The notes: generated by a model not told the origin, from the letters alone. Shown: positions 46,918-56,341, counted from the first letter of the stretch. The stretch is DNA of 64,000 nucleotides from VRUE01 sp963727465 (GCA_963727465.1 CAVSGL010000006.1:1-64000); one strand, 5' to 3'. A program made the numbers and translations.

Positions 46918-47469
46918 TCAGCTGCGACTTCCGTTCGCCATTACGCTGAGCCTGTCCTCGACACCGGGCCGCAGGATCAGAACCTCGGCCGGCGCTTTCT
47001 CCAGCAGCCAGACGAGGTCCTCGCCCGAGAGACCCGCCCGCGACTCCGCCGCGGCGGGGACCACGACTCGGTCGAAGTCCTCGCGGTCGAGCAGCCGCGC
47101 CAGCGCGTGGCGGTAGGAGCGGCCGCGTTCGACGCGGGCGTCCACTGCGACCCCCTGCCCCGTGGCGCGCTGCTCGATCGCCTCCAGCATCGGCATCGCC
47201 TGCTCGGCCTCGCCCGGGATCGCGCAGTCGAGCGGCAGTCGTTTCGGCACGGCGGCGAGATAGGCCGGCATCAGGGTCGCCTCCTCGGCGCGGGCCAGTC
47301 GCAGCGCGGCATCGAGGGCGCGGCGGGATATCTCGGTCCCGGTGAACGGCAGCAGGATGCGGTGAATCGACTCGGGCCGATCGGCCCGGCGGCGCCCGCG
47401 GGCGATCAGGTAGCCGCCCGCGAGGCCGCCGATCAGCGCCACCGCGATCGATGCCCGCTCGACGCTCAC
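46918..47469 (-). CDS. Universal-stress-like protein with N-terminal membrane helix
   Basis: A 183-residue protein from GTG, overlapping the KdpD-like stop. One hydrophobic helix (residues 8-24) is followed by a UspA fold (ILLPFTGTEISRRALDAALRLARAEEATLMPAYL..VVVPAAAESRAGLSGEDLVWLLEKAPAEVLILRPG). KdpD carries a Usp domain in its N-terminal part; this separate copy at the end of the kdp operon may add another stress input. Function not known. Confidence 0.75.
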   Translation of the reverse strand: MSVERASIAVALIGGLAGGYLIARGRRRADRPESIHRILLPFTGTEISRRALDAALRLARAEEATLMPAYLAAVPKRLPLDCAIPGEAEQAMPMLEAIEQRATGQGVAVDARVERGRSYRHALARLLDREDFDRVVVPAAAESRAGLSGEDLVWLLEKAPAEVLILRPGVEDRLSVMANGSRS

Positions 47470-48584
47470 CCGTCGTCGTCCTTGCGCCCGCGGTGGGAGA
47501 CGATCCGCACGTCGACTCCGTGCGGGGTGGCGTGCATCAGCCGCTGCGGCAGCGGTTCGCGCAGGCGCGCGAGGCCGCGCCGGGGAAGCGACTCGCCGAC
47601 CATGATGTAGGTGGTGCCGCGCTCGCGGGCGACCCGCGCCGCGCCGCTCACCAGGTCCTCGCTCTCCTCGATCAGGAAGGCAGCGCCCAGCACCGAGGCG
47701 AGATGGCGCAGGGCGGTGACCTGGCGCTCGACCTCGCCCTCGATCGCCTCGCCGGGCGGCTTCACCCAGAGCAGATCGAGGCTGCCGCCGAGCCGCTGCG
47801 CGGAGCGCCAGGCGCGGCGCACGAGTCGCTGTGAGCTGGGCTGGGGGCGGACCAGGGCCAGTAAGCGCTCGCCGACCGCCTTGGGCACCTCCGCGGCGAG
47901 CCGCTCCTCCTCGCGCGTGCCCAGCGGCTGCTCGATCACGAGCCGCTTCGCCTCCACCTCCTGGGCGACTTGGCGCAGCGCCACCTCGCGCATGGCCAGC
48001 AGGTTCTCGACCGTGAAGAAGTTGTCGAGCGCCGCCTGCACGCTCTCGCCGGGGTAGACCTTGCCCGCCCGTAGGCGCTCGATCAGCGCCTCGGGCGTGA
48101 GGTCGACGAGGACCACCTCGTCGGCTTCGGCGAGGATCGCGTCGGGGAAGGTCTCGCGCACCCAGGTTCCGGTCAGCTCGGCGACCTGGTCGGTCAGCGA
48201 CTCGAGGTGCTGAACGTTCACGGTTGAGAAGACGTCGATCCCGGCGGCCAGCACGTCGCGCACGTCCTCGTAGCGCTTGGCGTGCTCGAGGCCGGGCGCG
48301 TTCGTGTGGGCCAGCTCGTCGATCAGCGCCAGCTCGGGCACGCGCTCCAGCAGCGCCGGCAGGTCCATCTCCTCCAGCTCGGCTTCTCGGTACTCCACGC
48401 GGCGCCTCGGAACCTGCTCCAGCCCCTCGGCCAGGGACGAGGTCTCGGGCCGCCTGTGCGGCTCCATGTAGCCGATCGCCACGTCGCGGCCGGCGTCCTG
48501 CGCAGCGTGGCCCTCCTGCAGCATCCGGTAGGTCTTGCCGACCCCGGCGGCCATGCCGATGAAGACCTTGAGCCGCCCCGCCAC
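47466..48584 (-). CDS. KdpD N-terminal sensor part (no kinase)
   Basis: A 372-residue protein corresponding only to the cytosolic N-terminal domain of KdpD. It has the Walker-type GMAAGVGKTYRML, the P-loop-linked ELALIDELAHTNAPG and the NVQHLESL motif, then a Usp domain. The membrane and histidine-kinase parts are absent; a separate kinase lies at 53,718-54,866 upstream in the same operon. It could sense K+, ATP or turgor and act on the kinase in trans. Confidence 0.88.
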   Translation of the reverse strand: MAGRLKVFIGMAAGVGKTYRMLQEGHAAQDAGRDVAIGYMEPHRRPETSSLAEGLEQVPRRRVEYREAELEEMDLPALLERVPELALIDELAHTNAPGLEHAKRYEDVRDVLAAGIDVFSTVNVQHLESLTDQVAELTGTWVRETFPDAILAEADEVVLVDLTPEALIERLRAGKVYPGESVQAALDNFFTVENLLAMREVALRQVAQEVEAKRLVIEQPLGTREEERLAAEVPKAVGERLLALVRPQPSSQRLVRRAWRSAQRLGGSLDLLWVKPPGEAIEGEVERQVTALRHLASVLGAAFLIEESEDLVSGAARVARERGTTYIMVGESLPRRGLARLREPLPQRLMHATPHGVDVRIVSHRGRKDDDG

Positions 48585-48585
48585 C

Positions 48586-50661
48586 TCACGCCCCCAGCAG
48601 GTTGTGGATCACGAGGTCGATCAGCTTGATCCCGACGAAAGGTGCGATCAGGCCGCCGAGTCCGTAGATCAGCATGTTTCGGCGCAGCAGCGCCGTCGCC
48701 CCGATCGGCCGGTAGCGGACGCCGCGCAGGGCGAGCGGCACCAGCAGCGGGATCACCAACGCGTTGAAGACGATCGCCGAGAGGATCGCCGAGAGCGGCG
48801 TGCCCAGCCCCATCACGTTGAGCGCGTCGAGCGGCCCCCGCCCTTCGCCTGCGGCGGCGTAGGTATAGGCGAAGATCGCCGGCAGGATCGCGAAGTACTT
48901 TGCCACGTCGTTGGCGATCGAGAACGTGGTCAGGGCGCCGCGGGTGATCAGCAGCTGCTTGCCGATCTCGACGACCTCGATCAGCTTCGTCGGGTTGGAG
49001 TCGAGGTCGACCATGTTGCCCGCCTCCCGAGCGGCCTGGGTGCCCGTGTTCATCGCCACCCCCACGTCGGACTGCGCCAGCGCCGGGGCGTCGTTGGTGC
49101 CGTCGCCGGCCATCGCAACCAGCCGCCCTTCGGCCTGGTGGGAGCGGATCAGCTCCAGCTTCTGCTCGGGGGTGGCTTCGGGCAGGAAGTCGTCCACGCC
49201 CGCCTCCTCGGCGATCTTCGCCGCGGTGAGGCGGTTGTCACCGGTGACCATGATCGTGGCGATCCCCATCCGCCGCAGCTCGTCGAAGCGCGCCCGCATC
49301 CCCTCCTTGACGATGTCCTTCAGGTGGACGACCCCGAGCACATGGTTGTCGCGGCAGACCGCGAGCGGCGTGCCGCCCTCACGGCCGATCAGGTCGAGCT
49401 GCTCCTGCAGGTCCGCCGGCGGGCGACCGCCCTGCTCTTCGACGTAGCGGACGATCGCGTCGCCGGCGCCCTTGCGGTACTGGTTGCCGTTCACGTCGAC
49501 GCCGCTCATCCGGGTCTCTGCCGAGAAGGGGACGAAGTGGGCCTCGTGGGAGCGCAGCTCGCGCCCGCGAATCCGGTGCTCCTTCGCCAGCACGACGATC
49601 GAGCGACCCTCCGGGGTCTCGTCGGCGAGCGAGGAGAGCTGCGCCGCCTCGGCCAGCTCGGCCTCCTCGATCCCCGGCATCGGGATGAACTGCGTCGCCT
49701 CGCGGTTGCCGAGCGTGATCGTCCCGGTCTTGTCGAGCAGCAGCACGTCCACGTCGCCGGAGGCCTCGACCGCCCGGCCGGAGAGGGCGAGCACGTTGTG
49801 GCGGACGAGCCGGTCCATGCCGGCGATCCCGATCGCCGAGAGCAGCGCCCCGATCGTGGTCGGGATCAGCGCCACCAGCAGGGCGACCAGGGTGACCAGC
49901 GAGACCTCGGTGCCGGCGAAGTCCGCGAACGGCCGCAACGAGGCGACGACCGCGGCGAAGACGACGGTGAGCCCGACGAGCAGGATGCCCAGCGCGATCT
50001 CGTTCGGCGTCTTGCGCCGCTCCGCGCCCTCGACCAGGTCGATCATCCGGTCGAGGAAGCTCTGGCCGGGCTCCTGGGTGATCTCGACCACGATGCGGTC
50101 CGAGAGCACGCGCGTGCCGCCGGTGACCGCGGAGCGGTCGCCGCCCGACTCGCGCACCACCGGCGCCGACTCGCCGGTGATCGCCGACTCGTCGACCGAG
50201 GCGATCCCCTCGATCACGGTGCCGTCGCCGGGGATCGTCTCCCCCGCCTCGACCACGACGACGTCGCCGCGACGCAGCTCGGAGGCCCGCCTCTCGCCTC
50301 CGTCGCGCAGCCGCGCCACGGTCTCGGTGCGCATCGAGCGCAGGGCGTCGGCCTGCGCCTTGCCCCGGCCCTCGGCCAGAGCCTCGGCGAAGTTGGAGAA
50401 GACGACGGTGAGCCACAGCCAGGCCCCGATCGCGAAGGCGAACCAGGCGGGCTCCGAGCCGCCGCCCAGCGGGCCGCCGCCGAACACCTGGATCAGCCAG
50501 GCGATCGTCACCGCGATCGCGCCCGCCTCGACCACCGCCATGACCGGGTTGCCGAGCTGGTGGCGGGGGTCGAGCTTGCGCAGCGAGTCGATCCCCGCGC
50601 GAGACACGATCTCCGGGTCGAACAGCGAGCGAGGCTCGTTGCGAAGCGACGCGGCGCTCAT
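48586..50661 (-). CDS. kdpB: K+-transporting P-type ATPase, KdpB
   Basis: A 691-residue P-type ATPase. The TGES actuator motif, the DKTGT phosphorylation site, the KGA/MVTGDNRLTA region and GDGTNDAPAL are all present, with the membrane segments of a K+-pump subunit. It drives KdpFABC. It lies after KdpC rather than directly after KdpA, and overlaps KdpC by 4 bases. Confidence 0.96.
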   Translation of the reverse strand: MSAASLRNEPRSLFDPEIVSRAGIDSLRKLDPRHQLGNPVMAVVEAGAIAVTIAWLIQVFGGGPLGGGSEPAWFAFAIGAWLWLTVVFSNFAEALAEGRGKAQADALRSMRTETVARLRDGGERRASELRRGDVVVVEAGETIPGDGTVIEGIASVDESAITGESAPVVRESGGDRSAVTGGTRVLSDRIVVEITQEPGQSFLDRMIDLVEGAERRKTPNEIALGILLVGLTVVFAAVVASLRPFADFAGTEVSLVTLVALLVALIPTTIGALLSAIGIAGMDRLVRHNVLALSGRAVEASGDVDVLLLDKTGTITLGNREATQFIPMPGIEEAELAEAAQLSSLADETPEGRSIVVLAKEHRIRGRELRSHEAHFVPFSAETRMSGVDVNGNQYRKGAGDAIVRYVEEQGGRPPADLQEQLDLIGREGGTPLAVCRDNHVLGVVHLKDIVKEGMRARFDELRRMGIATIMVTGDNRLTAAKIAEEAGVDDFLPEATPEQKLELIRSHQAEGRLVAMAGDGTNDAPALAQSDVGVAMNTGTQAAREAGNMVDLDSNPTKLIEVVEIGKQLLITRGALTTFSIANDVAKYFAILPAIFAYTYAAAGEGRGPLDALNVMGLGTPLSAILSAIVFNALVIPLLVPLALRGVRYRPIGATALLRRNMLIYGLGGLIAPFVGIKLIDLVIHNLLGA

Positions 50662-51248
50662 CTCGCGGCCCCTTCGTCGAGCGCCAGGTTCAGCTCCAGC
50701 ACGTTCACCCCCGGCTCGCCGAGCAGGCCGAGGAAGCGGCCCTCGTTGTGCGCGTCGACCATGCCGAGCACCTGCCTGAGCGGCAGGCCGCGGACCGCGG
50801 CGACCCGGCGCGCCTGGATGCGCGCGTTGGCCTGCGAGATGTGCGGATCGACGCCGGAGGCGGAGTCGGTCACCGCGTCCACCGGGATCCCGGCGCGGGT
50901 GAGGCCGGGGTCGTAGGGGCGCTCGCGGGCGAGGTAGGCGCGCAGCCTCGCGGCCAGCGTGTCGCCCAGCTCGGCGCTGTTGGGGCCGAGATTGGCGAAG
51001 GCGGTCGCGGCGGCGTCGTATCCGGTGACCGAGGGGCGCGGGTGAAACCAGCGCGCCCCGGAGAAGCCCTGGGCGATCAGGCTCGAGCCGACCGTCCTGC
51101 CGTCGCGCTCGACGCGGCTGCCGTCCGCCCGGCCGGAGAAGAGCACCTGGGCGACACCCGTGACCAGCAGGGGGTAACCGAGGCCGAGCACGAGGCTCAG
51201 CACCATGATCGCGAGCGCCGAGCTGAGGATGTCGCGTCGCAGGGCCAT
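50658..51248 (-). CDS. kdpC: K+-transporting ATPase subunit KdpC
   Basis: A 196-residue KdpC with one N-terminal membrane helix (ILSSALAIMVLSLVLGLGYPLLVTG) and the extracytoplasmic domain (FHPRPSVTGYDAAATAFANLGPNSAEL, DPHISQANARIQARRVA). The ATG overlaps the KdpA stop (TGATG). The gene sits between kdpA and kdpB, whereas kdpA-kdpB-kdpC is the usual order. Confidence 0.95.
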   Translation of the reverse strand: MALRRDILSSALAIMVLSLVLGLGYPLLVTGVAQVLFSGRADGSRVERDGRTVGSSLIAQGFSGARWFHPRPSVTGYDAAATAFANLGPNSAELGDTLAARLRAYLARERPYDPGLTRAGIPVDAVTDSASGVDPHISQANARIQARRVAAVRGLPLRQVLGMVDAHNEGRFLGLLGEPGVNVLELNLALDEGAAR

Positions 51249-52963
51249 CAGAAGAGCCAATCGGTGAAGGCCTGGACGATCGGACCGAGCAGCAGGGCCG
51301 GGAAGACGGCGAGCGCGGCGACGATCGCGACGACGAAGACGAGCAGGAAGACGAAGGTCGGCGTGTCGGTGCGAAAGGTGCCGGCGCCGAGCGGCGCGAC
51401 GCGCTTGGTCGCCAGCGACCCCGCCACCGCCAGCGCCGCGAGCATCGGGACGAAGCGGGCGCCGATCATCGCCAGCCCGCCCGCGAGCTCGGCGAAGGTC
51501 GTGCCCGCGTAACCGGCGAAAGCCGAGCCGTTGTTGTTGCCCTGCGAGGCGTAGGCGTAGAGGGTTTCGGAGAAGCCCTGCGGCCCGGCGTTGAAGATCG
51601 AGGCCTTGCCGGCGGCGGTCGCGATCGCGACGGCGCTCAGCGCAAGCACGGCAAGCAGCGGGTAGAGCACGCCGAGGAGGGTCAGCTTCACCTCGCGCGC
51701 CTCGATCTTCTTGCCCAGGTACTCGGGCGTGCGCCCGACCATCAGCCCGGCGATGAAGACCGCGATCAGGACGAAGAGCAGCATCCCGTAGAGGCCCGAG
51801 CCGACGCCGCCGAAGATCACCTCGCCGCTCAGCATGTTGAGCATCAGCACCGCGCCCGCCGCGCCGGTGTAGGCGTCGTGGCCGGAGTTGACCGAGCCGT
51901 TGGAGGCGGCGGTCGTCGCCGTCGCCCACTCGGCGCTGGATGCGACCCCGAAGCGCTGCTCCTTGTCCTGCAGGTTGCCGCCGGTCGTGCCCGCCGCGGC
52001 CGCGGTCTCGATCCCGGCGGCGCGCTCGGCCGGGGTGCCGTGCTGCTCGGCGGCGTAGGTGACGCCGATCCCGGCCACCAGCATCGCCGCCATCGCCGCG
52101 AACAGCGCCCAGCCCTGGCGGCGGTTGCCGACCATGCGGCCGAAGGTGGCGGTCAGCGCCGCCGGAATCAGGAGGATGAACAGCGCCTCGACGAAGTTCG
52201 AGAGCGCGGTCGGGTTCTCGAAGGGCATCGCGCTGTTGACGCTGAAAAAGCCGCCGCCGTTGGTGCCGAGCTGCTTGATCGCGACCTGCGAGGCCACAGG
52301 GCCGAGCGCAAGGGTCTGCTCGGCCCCCTGCACCGTGGAGTAGGTGAGGTAGCCGGAGAGGGTTTGGATCACGCCCTGGGAGACGAGCAGGAGCGCTCCC
52401 ACGAGCGAGAGCGGCAAGAGGATGTAGAGGAGGGTGCGAACGAGGTCGGACCAGAAGTTGCCGAGCGCGGCCGCTCCACGGCTGGCGAAGCCGCGGATCA
52501 CCGCGGCCAGCACGGCCATCCCGACCGCGGCCGAGACGAAGTTCTGCACCGTCAGCCCCAGCATCTGCGTGAAGTACGAGAGGGTCGCTTCGCCGCCGTA
52601 GAACTGCCAGTTGGTGTTGGTGACGAACGAGGAGGCGGTGTTGAAGCTGAGGCCCCAGGGGCCGGAGCCGAGGCCCTCCGGGTTGAGGGGCTGGATGCCC
52701 TGCGTGCGCAGGATCGCGAACAGCGCCAGCCAGCAGAGCGCGCTGAAGACGACCACCGTGCGCGCGTAGGCCTTCCAGTCCTGCTGGGCCTCGGGATCGA
52801 CGCGGATCGCCCGGTAGGCGAGCCGCTCCACCGGCGCCAACAGAGGCGAGAGGAAGACCCGCCGGCCGCTGTAGACGCGGGCCATGTAGGCGCCGAGCAG
52901 GGGGGTCAGCGCCGTGAGGACGGCGAGGTAGATCGCGATCTGCAACCAGCCCTGCGCGGTCAT
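51248..52963 (-). CDS. kdpA: K+-transporting ATPase subunit KdpA
   Basis: A 571-residue channel-like subunit with about ten membrane helices and the selectivity-filter-like loops (NTASSFVTNTNWQFYGGE, GTNGGGFFSVNSAMPFENP, GEVIFGGVGSGLYGM, QGNNNGSAFAGY). It selects K+ for the KdpB pump. No kdpF peptide was seen in the 77 bases between it and kdpE. Confidence 0.95.
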   Translation of the reverse strand: MTAQGWLQIAIYLAVLTALTPLLGAYMARVYSGRRVFLSPLLAPVERLAYRAIRVDPEAQQDWKAYARTVVVFSALCWLALFAILRTQGIQPLNPEGLGSGPWGLSFNTASSFVTNTNWQFYGGEATLSYFTQMLGLTVQNFVSAAVGMAVLAAVIRGFASRGAAALGNFWSDLVRTLLYILLPLSLVGALLLVSQGVIQTLSGYLTYSTVQGAEQTLALGPVASQVAIKQLGTNGGGFFSVNSAMPFENPTALSNFVEALFILLIPAALTATFGRMVGNRRQGWALFAAMAAMLVAGIGVTYAAEQHGTPAERAAGIETAAAAGTTGGNLQDKEQRFGVASSAEWATATTAASNGSVNSGHDAYTGAAGAVLMLNMLSGEVIFGGVGSGLYGMLLFVLIAVFIAGLMVGRTPEYLGKKIEAREVKLTLLGVLYPLLAVLALSAVAIATAAGKASIFNAGPQGFSETLYAYASQGNNNGSAFAGYAGTTFAELAGGLAMIGARFVPMLAALAVAGSLATKRVAPLGAGTFRTDTPTFVFLLVFVVAIVAALAVFPALLLGPIVQAFTDWLF

Positions 52964-53040
52964 CGGCCGATCATGCGCCGAGGCGCGTCAAGGCCGCGTG
53001 AACGATGCGGCCTTCCCTATACAGATCTTGTGAAGACGGC

Positions 53041-53721
53041 CTACGCGGCGAAGCGATAGCCGACACCGGGATCGGTGCGGATATAGCGAGGTCCGTCGGC
53101 GGGCTCGATCTTGCGCCGCAGGTTGGCGACGTGAGCGCGCAGGACCTGGAAGTCGTCGGCGTACTCGGGCCCCCAGACCTCGACCAGCAGCTTGCGGTGG
53201 GTCATCAGCCGACCGCGGCTCTGGGCCAGCGCCCGCAGCAGCTCGAACTCGGTCGGGGTCAGGTGGACGTCCTCGCCGTCGCGGCGCACCGCGCGCGCGG
53301 CGAGATCGATCTCCAGGCCGTCGGCGGCGATCGTCGGCTCCGAGGCTTCGGGCCGGGCTCGCCGCAGAACCGCCTCCAACCGCGCCACCAGCTCGGGCGG
53401 GCCGAACGGCTTGGTCACGTAGTCGTCGGCGCCGGCCGCGAGCGCCCGCACCTTCGCCTCCTCCTCGCCCACGGCGGAGAGGACGATGATCGGCATCTCG
53501 CTCCACTCGCGCAGGCGCCTGGTCACCTCGACCCCGTCGATATCGGGGAGCATCAGGTCGAGGATCGCCGCCGCAGGAGGTCTCACCGCTGCGCGGTCGA
53601 GCGCCTCCTCGCCGGTGGAAGCGGTCACCGCCTCATAGCCCGCGTCGCGCAGGATCACCCGCAGCGCGCGCAGGATCTGCGGCTCGTCGTCGCAGACGAG
53701 GATTCGCGTCGCATCGTTCAT
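53041..53721 (-). CDS. kdpE: Response regulator KdpE
   Basis: A 226-residue OmpR/PhoB-type regulator. The receiver (1-118) has CDDEP, LDLMLPDIDG (phosphorylation Asp near 52) and YVTKPF; the C-terminal winged helix has HLTPTEFELLRAL and VGYRF. It follows the kinase gene (4-base overlap) and precedes kdpA, whose operon it should activate at low K+. Confidence 0.92.
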   Translation of the reverse strand: MNDATRILVCDDEPQILRALRVILRDAGYEAVTASTGEEALDRAAVRPPAAAILDLMLPDIDGVEVTRRLREWSEMPIIVLSAVGEEEAKVRALAAGADDYVTKPFGPPELVARLEAVLRRARPEASEPTIAADGLEIDLAARAVRRDGEDVHLTPTEFELLRALAQSRGRLMTHRKLLVEVWGPEYADDFQVLRAHVANLRRKIEPADGPRYIRTDPGVGYRFAA

Positions 53722-54866
53722 GCCGCCGGCTCCCCGCGCGGGGACAGGGTGACGACGAAGCTCGTCCCCTGCCCCGGCAGCGACTCGATCGCGATCCGCC
53801 CGCCGTTCGCCTCGACAAAGCCCTTGGCGATCGCCAGCCCCAGCCCCGAACCGGTATTGGCGGCCGCACCATGTTGGAAGGGCTCGAATATCCGCTCCCA
53901 CTCGGCCTCGGGTATGCCCGGCCCCTGGTCGACCACGCGAACGACGATATTGCCGCCGACCGCCCTCGACATCACCGAGACAGGGCGACCGCCGCCGTAG
54001 CGGGCGGCGTTCTCGATCAGGTTGGCGAAGGCCCGCTCGAGCTGGGCCGCATCGGCCTCCACCAGCGGCAGATCCGGGTCGAGCGCGAGTCGGATCGAGG
54101 CGGGATCGCCCGCGCTCGCCCGCGCGGCTTCCAGCACCTCGGCGAGGTCGAGCTGCTCGCGGCGCGGCTCGGCCTTGCCGGCTTCGAGGCGCGACATGTC
54201 GAGCAGGTTCTCGACCAGGCGCGAGAGCCGGGTGCCCTCGGCGACGATCCCCTCGCTCAGCTCGGCTCGCTCCTCCGCGGTCAGCGTGCGAGAGCCGAGC
54301 GCCGTGCCGCCGGCGATGATCGAGGTGAGCGGCGTGCGCAGATCGTGCGAGATCGCCCGCAGCAACGCGGTCTTCAGCTCGTCGCTGCGCCGCAGAGCCT
54401 CGGCCTCGACGGCCTCGGCCTGCATCCGGTCGCGCTCGCGGGTGCGAGCCGCCAGCTCATCCAGCGCGCGATCGGCCTGCTCGCGACGATGCTCCGCCTC
54501 GACCGCGGCGCCCCGCGCGAGCTCGGCCACGGCGCTGCTGACGACGGCCGCGATCGCAAATGCGGCGAGCGCGACCCAGTTCTGCTCCTCGGCGATCGTG
54601 AAGCGGTGCAGCGGCGGAATCTGGAAGAAGTTGAAGGCGACGGCGCTGGCGACCGACGCGAGCAGTCCCAAGCGCCACCCCCAGACGATCGAGATCAGCA
54701 GTATGCCCGGCAGGTAGACGACGCCGAGCGAGACGACAGGCGCCACCGACTTGAGCGGATAGACGAGCAGCGTCCCGATCGCGACCGCGCCCACCGTCGC
54801 GGCGATTCCCAGCCAAGTGGGCGGCGATTCAGCACCGAGGCCGAGGAACTTGCGATGGACGCGCAT
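53718..54866 (-). CDS. KdpD-type C-terminal histidine kinase (DUF4118)
   Basis: A 382-residue kinase corresponding to the membrane and catalytic half of KdpD. Four hydrophobic helices (DUF4118, about 20-115) are followed by a coiled coil, HisKA (RAISHDLRTPLTSI, phosphorylated His), and HATPase (NLIENAARYGGG, DQGPGI, GSGLGLAIAKGF). The N-terminal KdpD sensor is encoded separately at 47,466. It is the probable partner of KdpE. Confidence 0.88.
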   Translation of the reverse strand: MRVHRKFLGLGAESPPTWLGIAATVGAVAIGTLLVYPLKSVAPVVSLGVVYLPGILLISIVWGWRLGLLASVASAVAFNFFQIPPLHRFTIAEEQNWVALAAFAIAAVVSSAVAELARGAAVEAEHRREQADRALDELAARTRERDRMQAEAVEAEALRRSDELKTALLRAISHDLRTPLTSIIAGGTALGSRTLTAEERAELSEGIVAEGTRLSRLVENLLDMSRLEAGKAEPRREQLDLAEVLEAARASAGDPASIRLALDPDLPLVEADAAQLERAFANLIENAARYGGGRPVSVMSRAVGGNIVVRVVDQGPGIPEAEWERIFEPFQHGAAANTGSGLGLAIAKGFVEANGGRIAIESLPGQGTSFVVTLSPRGEPAA

Positions 54867-54906
54867 GCGTCGGCAAGGGTACGACCGCCGTCGCGACGCC
54901 CCCCGC

Positions 54907-55300
54907 TCACTCCTCAAAGCTGACCAGCTGCCTGGCGGCAGCGCGGACCTCGGCGAACTGCGCCGGCTCGACGGCGGCCCGCAGGACGTCGATCGGCGCC
55001 TCGTCGTCGAGGCGGGTGTTGGTGCCGAAGAACCAGGCCTTCGCCGTCTTCTCGTCGAAGGCCTCGACGATCATGCGGACCACCTTGCAGCCCTCGCGCA
55101 GGCGCAGCTCGGTGCGCTGGTTGGGTTGGGCCGTCCTCTCTGCGGTAGCGGCCGATCTGCTTGGCGTCCCGCAGCCCGACGAGGTGCGCGGCGACCCGCT
55201 GGCCGAGATGGTCCTGGAGGTAGCCGGCGACGTCGGCGACCGACAAGGTCGCGGCGTCTCGGTCGAGCTTCTCGGGTGCCTGAGAATCGGGCACCGTCAT
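54907..55300 (-). pseudogene. ParS/MbcA-like antitoxin-type protein, frameshifted
   Basis: The first 55 residues (VADVAGYLQDHLGQRVAAHLVGLRDAKQIGRYRR) are in one frame. The rest (NQRTELRLREGCKVVRMIVEAFDEKTAKAWFFGTNTRLDDEAPIDVLRAA..VRAAARQLVSFEE) is in the next, after a +1 shift near TTGGGTTGGG (55121-55130). This resembles Xre/MbcA/ParS toxin-binding proteins. It starts 4 bases inside the RelE-type gene, so it probably belongs to that toxin locus. Confidence 0.65.
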
Positions 55301-55716
55301 ACGGCGATTCGGCGCGGAAGGTGGTTTAGATATTCGGCTCCCAACTTCCTGACCTTGGCGTAGTCGCGGTCGGAGAACTTCTTGCCCGAGTCCTTGACCA
55401 TGCCAGTGATCACGGCAATCTGAGGCTGGTCGAAGCCGCGTTCACGCAGCTCCCCGGAACTGCCGTTGTCGAGGATGCAGAAGAGCCGGTATTGACGCCT
55501 GCCGGGACCGGTGAGGCGGATCTCGTGGTAGCCGCCCATGTCGCCATGCATCGCCTCCCAGTAGCCGCCACCGCTGAACTGCGGAGGTGGCGCGTCGCGG
55601 ACCGCCTCCAGAACGGCGGAGAATCGAGCCTCGATCTTCGTCGGGCAGCCGTCGAGGAACTCCTCGGCAGGAACGCTGCCATCCTCGGCCGAGTAGTAGA
55701 CGATCCCCCACGCCAT
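55297..55716 (-). CDS. RelE/HigB-type (phage Gp49-like) toxin
   Basis: A 139-residue protein with the Gp49/HigB pattern: WGIVYYSAEDGSVPAEEFLDG, YWEAMHGDMGGYHEIRL, RQYRLFCILD and ITGMVKDSGKKFSDRDYAKVRKL. Members cleave mRNA on the ribosome. It lies between the XRE-type gene upstream and the ParS-like gene downstream. Confidence 0.85.
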   Translation of the reverse strand: MAWGIVYYSAEDGSVPAEEFLDGCPTKIEARFSAVLEAVRDAPPPQFSGGGYWEAMHGDMGGYHEIRLTGPGRRQYRLFCILDNGSSGELRERGFDQPQIAVITGMVKDSGKKFSDRDYAKVRKLGAEYLNHLPRRIAV

Positions 55717-55759
55717 CGCTCATTCAGGTTAGCCGCAGCTACGGCGTGTCTTGTCTGAG

Positions 55760-56122
55760 CTAGGCAGCAGCGGCGCGGGACCGGCGCTTCTTACCGGCGC
55801 GCTTCCCCCGAGCGCCGTCCTCGGCAACGACCTCCACCCTCGCTCCGAGGACATCGGCGAGGGCGGCGACGGTCTTCAGCTCGGGGTTCACGTCCGCGGT
55901 GAAAAACCGCCTGACGCTCGAGGGCTCCTTGCCGATTGCCCGCGCCAGCTCGGCCTTCGACATCCCGGCCTGCTCCCGCAGCTCATCGAGCTGCCGGACC
56001 ACGGCGTCGATCTGGGCGATCTCGCGCCGCTGCCGCTCGAACTCGGCCCTGAACTCCGGGTCTTCGTCCAGCCGCCGAGCGAGACGCCGATCATGGTAGG
56101 TCGTGTCGAGCGGCTTTCCCAT
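55760..56122 (-). CDS. XRE-family antitoxin (HigA-like)
   Basis: A 120-residue protein. A charged N-terminal coiled region precedes a helix-turn-helix (LREQAGMSKAELARAIGKEPSSVRRFFTADVNPELKTVAALADVLG), and the tail is Lys/Arg-rich. It should repress its own operon and block the adjacent RelE-type toxin. Confidence 0.83.
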   Translation of the reverse strand: MGKPLDTTYHDRRLARRLDEDPEFRAEFERQRREIAQIDAVVRQLDELREQAGMSKAELARAIGKEPSSVRRFFTADVNPELKTVAALADVLGARVEVVAEDGARGKRAGKKRRSRAAAA

Positions 56123-56220
56123 CGAGGCGCTTAGCGTAGCACAGAAGTTACGCCATATATCCAGATCCCTGCGCGATCACAGCGGACCGTCTGACGGACC
56201 AATTTCGCGCTATCTTGCGT

Positions 56221-56250
56221 CACCTCAGAGCACCTGAGATCACCTCAGAG
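56221..56250. repeat. Three 10-bp tandem repeats upstream of a tRNA fragment
   Basis: CACCTCAGAG, CACCTGAGAT and CACCTCAGAG follow each other with no spacer. They lie 38 bases before the tRNA-Leu fragment. Arm-type integrase or excisionase sites often have this form; a direct role is not shown. Confidence 0.55.
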
Positions 56251-56287
56251 AGTCCCACATAATCCAAGATCCCCTGAAACCGCCGAT

Positions 56288-56341
56288 TTGAGGAGCTTGT
56301 AAACCGAAAGGTTTGTGGAGGTTCGACTCCTCTCAGCCGCA
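56288..56341 (+). repeat. tRNA-Leu 3' half, probable attachment-site remnant
   Basis: The 54 bases run from the anticodon loop (TTGAGGA) to the acceptor end (CAGCCGCA), the same length and phase as 42,921-42,974 of the intact tRNA. The variable arm (AAACCGAAAGGTTT) and T stem (GGAGG/CCTCT) differ, so the copy came from a different tRNA-Leu. No 5' half is present. Confidence 0.8.
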
